A DNA stretch of 64,000 nucleotides from NCBI GenBank assembly GCA_964498255.1, contig CAZCGW010000007.1, positions 20,540 through 84,539 of the forward strand. The letters run 5' to 3'. Origin of the DNA: Fluviibacter sp964498255 (GTDB lineage: Bacteria; Pseudomonadota; Gammaproteobacteria; Burkholderiales; Rhodocyclaceae). The translations under genes and the position numbers were made by a program. Position 1 is the stretch's first letter. The number at the start of each line of letters is the position of its first letter. Below the pieces are notes generated by a model, which was not told the DNA's origin, made no database searches, and was given only the letters and a program-made list of their open reading frames with translations. This document shows positions 18,504 to 26,248 of the stretch, piece after piece.

Positions 18504-19709
18504 ATGCGCATCGGCGGCCGGCTGCTCAACGCACTGAATTCCGCACCCGTAATCACCGGTGGTAACCAACTACGCCTGTTGTGCAATGGTGGCATGTATT
18601 TTCCGGCATTACTCGCCGCAATATCTACGGCGCAACACACCATACGGCTTGAAACCTATCTGTATGCCGACGACAACATCGGCAATGCAACCACCCAGGC
18701 ACTATGTGACGCGGCCCAACGCGGTTTAGACGTCCGACTGGTCGTTGATGGTTTCGGCGCGCGCAACATCGACACACATCACCTTCCCCGTTTGCTCAAA
18801 GCTGGCGTACAGGTGCGCATATTCAGACCCGAGCAAGCGCTTTGGCGGCACCTGCTCTCACGCAAGCGTACGCGCCTAAGGCGTATGCACCGCAAAATGG
18901 CGCTGATCGATGGTCGCACAGCCTTTCTGGGCGGCATCAACATTATTGATGACGCCACGGGCAACACGGCGGCAACACGTCTTGATTTTGCATTGATCAT
19001 TGAAGGCTCGATCATCCCGCAGATTGCACGGGCAATGGATCGTCAATGGTTAACCTTGTCACGGCGCCCGTTCTTTCGCCATGGCGTCCGCCCGCTGCCG
19101 ACACCGCTGGACACCACCCCTGCTGGCCTAATCGATTGCGGCCTTCTACTTCGCGACAATCTGATGCATCGCCGCAGCATTGAGCAGGCTTATATCGAAG
19201 GCATTCAATCTGCCAAAGATCGCATAACTCTGGCGATGGCCTACTTCATCCCCAGCCGGAACATTCTCAACGCCCTGCTGGATGCTGCGCGACGCGGGGT
19301 TCGTGTTGATCTGATGCTACAGGGGCGCATCGAATACCGACTCCAGCATTACGCATCGCAGTCGCTCTATCACCGACTGCTTACTGCTGGTGTTCATATT
19401 TACGAATACCAACCCGGACTGATGCATGCCAAAGTGGGCGTCATTGATGGCGACTGGGCAACGCTGGGTTCTGCCAATCTGGATCCGTTTTCACTGCTGG
19501 TCGCCCGCGAAGCCAATCTGATTATTCGCAACCCCACATTCTGTAGCGAGCTAGGCCAGCAACTGGACCGAGAGATCCAAATGAATTGCCATGAAATTAG
19601 CGTCAGCGGTTGGGCAAGAAAATCAGGGCTTCACCGAGCCCTACGGGTTATTAGCGCCCGTTTGATTTTCAGGCTGCTCAGCTTAACGCGCTACGCCGAT
19701 AATTATTAG
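18504..19709 (+). CDS. clsB: Cardiolipin synthase B
   Basis: Phospholipase D-superfamily membrane-associated enzyme making cardiolipin; 401 residues. Both HKD motifs are present: MHRKMALIDG with H129 and MHAKVGVIDG with H308, each followed by a Gly/Ser-Asn turn (GGINI, GSANLD). There is no N-terminal membrane pair, which fits ClsB and not ClsA. The ATG at 18504 directly follows the EEP gene stop; the frame is open further upstream but only inside that gene. The 3' end overlaps gluQ by 4 bases, convergently. Confidence 0.91.
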   Translation: MRIGGRLLNALNSAPVITGGNQLRLLCNGGMYFPALLAAISTAQHTIRLETYLYADDNIGNATTQALCDAAQRGLDVRLVVDGFGARNIDTHHLPRLLKAGVQVRIFRPEQALWRHLLSRKRTRLRRMHRKMALIDGRTAFLGGINIIDDATGNTAATRLDFALIIEGSIIPQIARAMDRQWLTLSRRPFFRHGVRPLPTPLDTTPAGLIDCGLLLRDNLMHRRSIEQAYIEGIQSAKDRITLAMAYFIPSRNILNALLDAARRGVRVDLMLQGRIEYRLQHYASQSLYHRLLTAGVHIYEYQPGLMHAKVGVIDGDWATLGSANLDPFSLLVAREANLIIRNPTFCSELGQQLDREIQMNCHEISVSGWARKSGLHRALRVISARLIFRLLSLTRYADNY

Positions 19710-20659
19710 GCATCCGTCCATGCGGGCAGAGGCAAGTGGCGTCTACTCGGAACCCGCGCCATCGACCATTCGGACTTAGCCCACGCCCATACCTCCGCCT
19801 GCGGGGCAGCCCCTAAAGCCCGGGGTGGATCTTGCCCCAGAAAATTGAAGGCTGCCAACAAGGTGGTTACCCGCGCCCGTTCATCCAGTATAGGCAAGCC
19901 CTTGGCAAGCGTCTGCTTTGAGAGTTTTTCCCCGGCATTATTGACGGCCACTGGCACGTGCGCATAACTTGGTGCGCGCCCTCCCAATGCGTTAATGAGC
20001 GCTAATTGGCGTGTGGTTGAGTCGATCAAATCAGCGCCGCGCACCACCTGATTCACGCCTTGAGCCAGGTCATCTACCACGACGGCCAATTGATAAGTGG
20101 TACAGCCGTCAGCGCGCCGCAGTACAAAATCACCGACATCTCTCGCTAGCTGCTGGCTCACTGCACCCTGAATACGATCTTCAAAAGACCATTCAGGCGC
20201 ATCCAACCCGCCTGACCGGAAACGCCATGCCGCACCTACTGGCACCGCATCACTAGGTTGCCAAGCGCTGCAGGTTCCCGGATAAATGCGTGCGCCATCT
20301 ATGCCAATCTGCGTATCTGCATGACTCGCCAACTGGCTACGCGTACAAACACAGGGATAAGCAAGGCCTGCCGTAATTAGCTTTTGCAACGCTTCCTGAT
20401 AAACAGGCTCTCGCTCCGACTGCCGAACGATCATTCCATCCCAGGAAAAACCATAAGCACGCAGCGCATCCATCTGCTGTTCTGCCATGCCGGCCACGGC
20501 ACGGGGTCGATCAACATCTTCAATGCGCAACAACCACTCCCCGCCTCGGGCTTCCAGATAACTGGCCACTGCGGCCACCAGAGAGCCGAAATGCAGCGGC
20601 CCGGTGGGCGATGGCGCAAAACGCCCAATAATCGTGGTCGAAGGCAAGTCTTCGCTCAT
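19706..20659 (-). CDS. gluQ: Glutamyl-Q tRNA(Asp) synthetase
   Basis: Truncated GluRS-like enzyme that attaches glutamate to queuosine in the tRNA-Asp anticodon. The 317 residues lack the anticodon-binding domain. Motifs: GRFAPSPTGPLHFGSLVAA (HIGH region), zinc-site cysteines in CVCTRSQ and YPGTCSAW, and KLSKQ (KMSKS equivalent). Queuosine genes queE and queC occur at 57.9-59.3 kb, so the modification pathway appears functional in this organism. Confidence 0.93.
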   Translation of the reverse strand: MSEDLPSTTIIGRFAPSPTGPLHFGSLVAAVASYLEARGGEWLLRIEDVDRPRAVAGMAEQQMDALRAYGFSWDGMIVRQSEREPVYQEALQKLITAGLAYPCVCTRSQLASHADTQIGIDGARIYPGTCSAWQPSDAVPVGAAWRFRSGGLDAPEWSFEDRIQGAVSQQLARDVGDFVLRRADGCTTYQLAVVVDDLAQGVNQVVRGADLIDSTTRQLALINALGGRAPSYAHVPVAVNNAGEKLSKQTLAKGLPILDERARVTTLLAAFNFLGQDPPRALGAAPQAEVWAWAKSEWSMARVPSRRHLPLPAWTDA

Positions 20660-20744
20660 AAAATTTGAATGCTGATTTCACATTGCTCGAACAATCCGCT
20701 CATAATAAAGGCGCAACCTAACAACCTTCAATGCAAACCGCCTT

Positions 20745-21311
20745 ATGACTGAAAATAAACTCCCCGCCACCGCTCGTTATACTCGCCCAGCTATTGCTCT
20801 GCATTGGCTGATGGCGTGGATTATCATCGCCGTTTATTTTTTGGGCTTAAGCATCGAATCGTTGCCTGTTGGCCCAGATCGCATTCAGGTGATCGGCTGG
20901 CACAAATGGCTGGGCGTCACCATTGCCTTTCTGTGGGGCTTTCGCGTTCTGTGGCGGGCAGGCCACCGACCACCGCCGCTGCCATCGACCAGCCCCGCAT
21001 GGCAAAACAACGTATCCCACCTGGTGCATATTGCGCTATACATCCTGATGATCGCCATTCCTGTCACCGGCTGGCTCATGAGCTCGGCGAAAGGTTACAC
21101 CACCAATTTCTTTGGCCTGTTTGACTTACCGAACCTACTGACAAAAGATAAAGAACTCGGTCACACGCTCAAAGAAATCCACGAAGTATTAGCCAACAGC
21201 CTGATTGCCCTGGTCGGCCTCCATATCGGCGCGGCTTTAAAACATCAGATCATTGACAAAGACAATCTGCTGGATCGCATGCGCCCAGCCAGAAAGCATC
21301 GCGAATCATGA
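20745..21311 (+). CDS. Cytochrome b561 family protein
   Basis: 188-residue four-helix di-heme membrane protein of the bacterial CybB type. Histidine candidates for heme binding are in AIALHWLMAW, GWHKWLGV, HLVHIALYIL and GLHIGAALKH. The family moves electrons from quinol; E. coli CybB is a superoxide:quinone oxidoreductase. It overlaps the downstream yceI-like gene by 4 bases (ATGA), a pairing often seen for cytochrome b561 and YceI. Confidence 0.9.
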   Translation: MTENKLPATARYTRPAIALHWLMAWIIIAVYFLGLSIESLPVGPDRIQVIGWHKWLGVTIAFLWGFRVLWRAGHRPPPLPSTSPAWQNNVSHLVHIALYILMIAIPVTGWLMSSAKGYTTNFFGLFDLPNLLTKDKELGHTLKEIHEVLANSLIALVGLHIGAALKHQIIDKDNLLDRMRPARKHRES

Positions 21312-21868
21312 TACGTTTAACGTTTATCGCCACCCTCTTCTGCCTGACGCACCTTTCAGTCTGGGCCGTCGAATACAACAGCGTGGATACAGCTAAGTCC
21401 ACCATCCGTTTTGTTCCTACCCTGATGGGCAGCAAGACTGAGGGAAGCTTCAAGAAATTCAACGCACAGATTCATTTTGATCCGGAAAAACCTGCGCAAG
21501 CTCAAGCACGAGCCGAAATCCCGGTTCAAAGCTTTGATATCGGGATGGATGAAGCAACCGAAGAGGCTCTGGGACCCAACTGGTTCGATGCGAAAAAATT
21601 TCCTCAGGCAACTTTTGTAGCAACACAAGTGACCCCACTCAGCAAAGATCGCTTTGAGCTATCGGGCAATCTCAGTATCAAAGGCCAAACAAAACCGGTG
21701 CGCTTTCCGGTAGCGCTCACCCGTGAATCAGCCACCGCTGCCCGCCTAGATGGAACGCTTGTAATTAAACGCCTGGACTTTGGCCTCGGCCAAGGCCAAT
21801 GGTCTGGCACCGGCACCGTTGCCAATGATGTTAGTGTTCAAATCCGTCTTTCTCTCATGAGCAAGTAG
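21308..21868 (+). CDS. YceI family periplasmic protein (first copy)
   Basis: 186 residues with a signal peptide (about 1-20, cut after HLSVWA). The YceI lipocalin-like barrel binds polyisoprenoid or quinone-like lipids in structurally known members. Motifs: VDTAKSTIRFVPT at the start, LGPNWFDAKKFPQATFVAT in the middle and SIKGQTKPVRFPV near the end. Translationally coupled to cytochrome b561. It differs strongly from the second copy 34 bases downstream, so this is an old duplication. Confidence 0.88.
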   Translation: MIRLTFIATLFCLTHLSVWAVEYNSVDTAKSTIRFVPTLMGSKTEGSFKKFNAQIHFDPEKPAQAQARAEIPVQSFDIGMDEATEEALGPNWFDAKKFPQATFVATQVTPLSKDRFELSGNLSIKGQTKPVRFPVALTRESATAARLDGTLVIKRLDFGLGQGQWSGTGTVANDVSVQIRLSLMSK

Positions 21869-21902
21869 CTTTACCCTCACCCCCCACCACAGGAGTATCA
21901 CT

Positions 21903-22475
21903 ATGAAAAACACAGTTTTACTGAGCGCATTGCTGCTCTCTAGCCTAGCCACATCGGCGATTGCAGCACCCACCAGCTACGCGATCGACCCGAGCCACAC
22001 CTTCGCCAGCTTCGAATACACCCACCTGGGTTTCTCGAAGCAACGCAGCCGTTTCAACGACACTACGGGCACAATCACGCTGGACCAGAAGGCTAAAACC
22101 GGCACTGCCGACATCGCTATCAGCGTGACCTCGGTGGATACTGGCAGCAAGGCTTTTGATGGTCATCTGACGAGCAGCAACTGGTTCGATGCCGATGTGT
22201 ATCCAACCATCAACTTCAAATCGAATCAGTTCAAGTTCAAGGGCGACAAACCGACCGAAGTAATCGGTGAACTAACAGTTCGCGGCATTACCAAGCCTGT
22301 CACCCTCAAGATCACCCATTTCCATTGCGCCATGCATCCGATGCGACAGCTGGAAGCTTGCGGTGCCAATGCTGTTACGCACATCAAGCGCAGTGAATTC
22401 GGTCTGGGCAAGTACGCGCCAAACGTTAGCGATGACGTCGAACTGAATATTGCCGTGGAAACTGTTAAAGAATAA
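21903..22475 (+). CDS. YceI family periplasmic protein (second copy)
   Basis: 190 residues with signal peptide cleaved near SAIAAPTS. YceI signatures: YAIDPSHTFASFEYTHLGFS, SSNWFDADVYPTINFKS and LTVRGITKPVTLK. An AGGAG site precedes the ATG. Two extra cysteines (HFHCAMHPMRQLEACGA) could form a disulfide, as in relatives. Likely cotranscribed with the cytochrome b561 and first YceI genes; the operon ends at the hairpin at 22491-22530. Confidence 0.9.
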   Translation: MKNTVLLSALLLSSLATSAIAAPTSYAIDPSHTFASFEYTHLGFSKQRSRFNDTTGTITLDQKAKTGTADIAISVTSVDTGSKAFDGHLTSSNWFDADVYPTINFKSNQFKFKGDKPTEVIGELTVRGITKPVTLKITHFHCAMHPMRQLEACGANAVTHIKRSEFGLGKYAPNVSDDVELNIAVETVKE

Positions 22476-22490
22476 ACATCAGCACACATA

Positions 22491-22530
22491 AAAAATGGCT
22501 GCCCCACGTTGCATCCGGGCAGCCATTTTT
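22491..22530. terminator. Bidirectional rho-independent terminator
   Basis: A perfect 14-bp inverted repeat: AAAAATGGCTGCCC at 22491-22504 and GGGCAGCCATTTTT at 22517-22530, with a 12-base loop. A T-run follows on the plus strand and an A-run precedes, so it can stop transcription from both sides. It lies between the convergent second yceI and SYLF genes. Confidence 0.92.
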
Positions 22531-22546
22531 ATTGAACTGTCGCTGG

Positions 22547-23125
22547 TTACTTATTCAGGTCGCTATCCTGATAATACTTGGTGCCCTTAGCCGTAATTTC
22601 TGCCGCCAACCCATTGTCGGTTAACTGATACATCCAAACGCCTTCGCTCACATTGGCGGCACCTTCATAAGCACCCCCATTGTTCTCGTACTTGGCGGCT
22701 GCGGTAGCCTGACCACCGAATTCCCAACCAGAGTTGATAAAGCTGTTCAATGCTTTCTCGGTTTCAAAGACAAAGATTGCACTAAATGACTTGATCCCCA
22801 TGCCTAGCCCGGCCTGGACTTCGACCATTTTCATGAAGACGGGCTTGCCGTTGCCCTTACGCATCACCACGCCCGTGCCCGAGCCGCCCCCGGCGATAAA
22901 AATCTTCATGCCGAAGTTACTGAAGGTGGCGTATCCCACAGACTTTGCCACCAGCTCTCTGGCATGTGGCTCCAGACGATAGAGGCGCGACATGATTTGC
23001 TCGTTCTGTTTCAGGATGTCCGCACGTTGCTGGGCAACGCTCTTGGTGTCGAAGAGCGCATAAGCAGGTGCCACCGGTACCGACAAGGTCAACGCACAGA
23101 GCAACAGGGTAAGGAAACGTTTCAT
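22547..23125 (-). CDS. SYLF (YSC84) domain lipid-binding protein
   Basis: 192-residue exported protein: signal peptide about 1-23 (MKRFLTLLLC...APAYA), then the SYLF/Ysc84 domain with GYATFSNFGMKIFIAGGGSG and FVFETEKALNSFINSGWEFG. Eukaryotic SYLF proteins bind phosphoinositides; the bacterial periplasmic role is not defined. No cysteine follows the signal, so it is not a lipoprotein. It stands alone, downstream of ychF on the same strand with an 18-base gap. Confidence 0.85.
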   Translation of the reverse strand: MKRFLTLLLCALTLSVPVAPAYALFDTKSVAQQRADILKQNEQIMSRLYRLEPHARELVAKSVGYATFSNFGMKIFIAGGGSGTGVVMRKGNGKPVFMKMVEVQAGLGMGIKSFSAIFVFETEKALNSFINSGWEFGGQATAAAKYENNGGAYEGAANVSEGVWMYQLTDNGLAAEITAKGTKYYQDSDLNK

Positions 23126-23143
23126 GAATCTTGCGCTTTCTGC

Positions 23144-24235
23144 TTAGACGTTGAACAGGAAGTTGAGCACATCTCCATCTTGCACAATGTATTCCTTGCC
23201 TTCCGCACGCATCTTGCCGGCTTCTTTAGCGCCCTGCTCGCCTTTGAAAGCGATGAAATCATCAAATGCAATCGTCTGTGCCCGGATGAAGCCTTTTTCA
23301 AAGTCAGTGTGAATCACACCCGCGGCTTGAGGACCCGTATCGCCTTTGTGGATAGTCCAGGCACGCACTTCTTTCACACCCGCAGTGAAATAAGTCTGCA
23401 GCCCCAGCAAGTCGTAACCGGCACGAATCACGCGATTCAGGCCCGGCTCTTCCAGGCCCAGATCGGCCAGGAACGCTTTCTTGTCTTCATCTTCCAGATC
23501 GGCGAGCTCCGCTTCCAGCTTGGCACACACCGCAACGACCGGCGCACTTTCCTTGGCCGCAAATTCACGCAGACGATCCAGGAAGGGATTGTTTTCAAAC
23601 CCATCCTCAAGCACATTACCGACATACATGGCTGGCTTAATCGTGAGCAGGCACAGTGGCTTAAGCGCCAGCTTGTCTTCGTCAGACAACGCCATGGTTC
23701 TTGCCGGCTTGCCTTCATTCAAATGCGGCAGCAGCTTTTCCAGGATCGTTACCAGCTTTGCGGCATCTTTGTCCCCGGAACGGGCTTTCTTACTGTCACG
23801 CACCAGGGTACGTTCAACCACGGCCAGATCAGCCAGTGCCAACTCGGTCACAATGGTTTCAATATCGGCAATCGGGTCAACACGACCGGAGACGTGCACC
23901 ACGTTTTCATCATCAAAACAACGCACAACGTTTACGATGGCATCGGTTTCGCGAATATTGGCCAGAAACTGGTTACCTAGACCCTCGCCCTTGGAGGCAC
24001 CAGCCACCAGACCCGCGATATCAACAAATTCCACAATCGCCGGCTGAACGCGCTGCGGCTTCACAATTTCCGACAATGCATCCAAACGGGGATCCGGCAC
24101 CTCCACAATGCCGACATTCGGCTCGATCGTACAGAACGGATAGTTTTCCGCTGCAATACCCGCCTTGGTAAGGGCGTTAAACATGGTGGATTTGCCGACG
24201 TTAGGCAGGCCGACGATGCCGCATTTGAGACTCAT
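23144..24235 (-). CDS. ychF: Redox-regulated ATPase YchF (OLA1 family)
   Basis: 363-residue Obg-related P-loop protein that prefers ATP and associates with ribosomes; it is linked to oxidative stress responses. G1 is GLPNVGKSTMFNAL, G3 is DIAGLVAGASKGEGLG, and the C-terminal TGS domain includes TFFTAG-type FTAGVKEVRAWTIHKG and ends GDVLNFLFNV, the invariant tail. Complete and ordinary. In many betaproteobacteria it follows rplY-pth; here that pair is 7 kb away. Confidence 0.96.
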   Translation of the reverse strand: MSLKCGIVGLPNVGKSTMFNALTKAGIAAENYPFCTIEPNVGIVEVPDPRLDALSEIVKPQRVQPAIVEFVDIAGLVAGASKGEGLGNQFLANIRETDAIVNVVRCFDDENVVHVSGRVDPIADIETIVTELALADLAVVERTLVRDSKKARSGDKDAAKLVTILEKLLPHLNEGKPARTMALSDEDKLALKPLCLLTIKPAMYVGNVLEDGFENNPFLDRLREFAAKESAPVVAVCAKLEAELADLEDEDKKAFLADLGLEEPGLNRVIRAGYDLLGLQTYFTAGVKEVRAWTIHKGDTGPQAAGVIHTDFEKGFIRAQTIAFDDFIAFKGEQGAKEAGKMRAEGKEYIVQDGDVLNFLFNV

Positions 24236-24288
24236 GGTGTTCCTTGAAGTGCTTTTTTAAATATGGGCGCTATTCTAAAGCACCGCGT

Positions 24289-24573
24289 TCAGATCACGTG
24301 TGCGTATATTTCCTGACCATGCCAGTACATGCCGTTAATACGGGTGGCAATCTGTTGAATATCGCCATCGCGCAACGCATCAAACTCCAAAACATAGGCT
24401 GGCAACGCCGTATCCAGATCGACCCGTTCGATTTTGCAAGGCGCTATCCGAGTGTATTTAACGATCAGATCCCGTAAATCAACCTCGCCAGTATCTGCGC
24501 CGACCCCGGTGAGATAAAGGCGCTGACCAAAGTCTTTCATGTACTTTTCGATTTGCTTGTTGCGATGCGGCAT
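24289..24573 (-). CDS. Small RRM-fold-like protein, unknown function
   Basis: 94-residue protein that I do not recognise by name. Its order of strands and helices fits an RNA-recognition-motif-type fold: LYLTGVG (RNP2-like strand), helix DLRDLIVKYT, strand KIERVDL, PAYVLEF (RNP1-like strand, but without the usual aromatic pair), helix IQQIATRINGM, final strand IYAHVI. RNA binding is only inferred from this fold reading. It lies 53 bases upstream of ychF on the same strand and could share its transcript. The divergent side holds an operator-like palindrome at 24584-24604. Confidence 0.6.
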   Translation of the reverse strand: MPHRNKQIEKYMKDFGQRLYLTGVGADTGEVDLRDLIVKYTRIAPCKIERVDLDTALPAYVLEFDALRDGDIQQIATRINGMYWHGQEIYAHVI

Positions 24574-24583
24574 TATGCCATTG

Positions 24584-24604
24584 TTCAGACACTATCTGTC
24601 TGAA
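24584..24604. promoter_or_regulatory. Operator-like palindrome in the efflux operon control region
   Basis: TTCAGACA-CTATC-TGTCTGAA is a perfect inverted repeat (8-bp arms, 5-base spacer). It sits between the divergent RRM-like gene (start 24573) and the RND efflux operon (start 24714). The shape is that of a dimeric repressor site such as those of TetR-family efflux regulators; no such regulator is encoded within the window. Confidence 0.5.
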
Positions 24605-24713
24605 ATTTAAAGCAAAAAACGATTCCTCTATGGTAGAGTCCAAAACTTTCGTCAACAATTCCAGGTCGAGGCGTATCTACGCATCTGCCCGTATATTTTT
24701 TTGCTTTCAGATC

Positions 24714-26228
24714 ATGGCCAAACTCATTCCTGACGCACTGCTGTCCCGTATTCATCACGCCACCGAAACGGTACGCAACTTTGACTGGGCCTCCCTGAAA
24801 AACATCAAAAAAGAAGACGTTATTGCTACCCTGAAGAATCCGTGCTGGCGCAAGCCAGCCGCCATTGTTTTCGGCTTATTGATTGCCATCCATGTGATCA
24901 AGAATGATGTCATCGCCCCCTACATGAAAGCGCACTTCGCATTGGGCGTTGACACCATCGAGGTTCAACCGATGACCGTGCCGCTGGAATCTCAACTGGT
25001 TGGACAGACGCGTAGCCCGCAATCTGTTTTGATCTACACACGTGTTTCGGGCTTCCTCGAAAAACAGGTCTACACAGAAGGCTCGTGGGTTAAAGCCGGC
25101 GACATCCTGTTCGAAATGGACAAACGCCCCTATGTGGCTCAACTCGACGCTGCAAAAGCTGCGCTGGTATCGCAAGAAGCCTCTTTGCGCACAGCCACGC
25201 TGACCTTGAACCGTATAAAACCGCTGGCCGCTGCCAAAGCACTTTCGCAACAAGATCTAGACACGGCAACAGGCAATTTCCTGCGTGCACAAGCCGGCGT
25301 TGACCAAGCACGCGCCAACGTCGAAACAGCCCAGCTCAATCTCGAATACTGCACCATCCGCTCGCCAATTTCTGGCCTGGCCTCTGTGCGCAAGCAGGCA
25401 TTAGGCACCTATCTGCAGGTTGGCAGCCCGAACTCCGAACTAACGGTCGTTAACCAGATGGATCCAATGTGGGTTTACTTCTCGGTTTCCGAAGACCAAA
25501 TGCTCAATGTGGATCGACTTCTGCAGCAGCAACAGCTAGCGGCCAGCAACCTCACCGATCTGGACGTTACCATCACCATGTCAGACGGCACGCTGTATCC
25601 ATACATCGGGAAGATCGGTTTTGCCGATGTGCTTTATAACGTCGACACCGGCACGCGTCTGATGCGTGCCGTCTTCCCTAACCCGAGCAGTGCGCTACAG
25701 CAGGGCCAATTTGTCACTGCAACGATTGTTGGACTGGTTCAGCAGAATGTCTATCTGGTTCCCCAATCCGCTGTGCAGCAAAGCAGCCAGGGTGCTTACG
25801 TTTGGGTAGTCGACCAAGAAAATCGCGTCCATTCACGCACCGTGAACCCCGGCTACTGGAACGGCCCCAATTGGGTCATCAACGATGGCTTGAATCCCGG
25901 AGATCGCGTGGTTGTCACCAATGTCTTGCGCATGTCACCTAACCAGCTGGTGAAACCAACATCGGTCAAGACGCCCGAAGCACAAGCCGTCAAGCTACCA
26001 ACGCCACCAGCAGAAACCCAAAAGCCGAATCCGTATGGTGCTGGTGCCCAGGTTAAATCAGAGGTCAATCAGGCACAGGATCCTAAACAGCAGCCGATGC
26101 CGGTGGCGCCGCCCCCCGCTCCCAAGTTGGTTGCGCCGAAGGAGGTGCCGCTGGCCCCGGGCGTCCCTAATGCCCCGTCCCCCGTTCCGAACAGCCTGCA
26201 GGCGCCGACAACGCGCACGGCCCAGTAA
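24714..26228 (+). CDS. RND efflux periplasmic adaptor subunit
   Basis: Membrane fusion protein joining the RND pump to its outer-membrane channel; 504 residues from ATG 24714 (MAKLIPDALL). The frame is open back to 24630, but the extra segment is not family-like. After about 45 polar residues comes a membrane anchor (about 50-66), then barrel-sandwich hybrid halves (VSGFLEKQVYTEGSWVKAGD; YCTIRSPISGLASV), an alpha-hairpin between them, and the beta-barrel domain. Neither a classical signal peptide nor a lipobox is seen. The last 75 or so residues form a proline-rich tail unusual for this family. First gene of an adaptor-permease-channel operon. Confidence 0.9.
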   Translation: MAKLIPDALLSRIHHATETVRNFDWASLKNIKKEDVIATLKNPCWRKPAAIVFGLLIAIHVIKNDVIAPYMKAHFALGVDTIEVQPMTVPLESQLVGQTRSPQSVLIYTRVSGFLEKQVYTEGSWVKAGDILFEMDKRPYVAQLDAAKAALVSQEASLRTATLTLNRIKPLAAAKALSQQDLDTATGNFLRAQAGVDQARANVETAQLNLEYCTIRSPISGLASVRKQALGTYLQVGSPNSELTVVNQMDPMWVYFSVSEDQMLNVDRLLQQQQLAASNLTDLDVTITMSDGTLYPYIGKIGFADVLYNVDTGTRLMRAVFPNPSSALQQGQFVTATIVGLVQQNVYLVPQSAVQQSSQGAYVWVVDQENRVHSRTVNPGYWNGPNWVINDGLNPGDRVVVTNVLRMSPNQLVKPTSVKTPEAQAVKLPTPPAETQKPNPYGAGAQVKSEVNQAQDPKQQPMPVAPPPAPKLVAPKEVPLAPGVPNAPSPVPNSLQAPTTRTAQ

Positions 26229-26248
26229 CCGGACGGGGCTGATCAATC

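Noticed and set aside
22964..23980. 338-codon open frame antisense to ychF
   Set aside because: Shadow of ychF, which has all expected motifs; no independent start signal.
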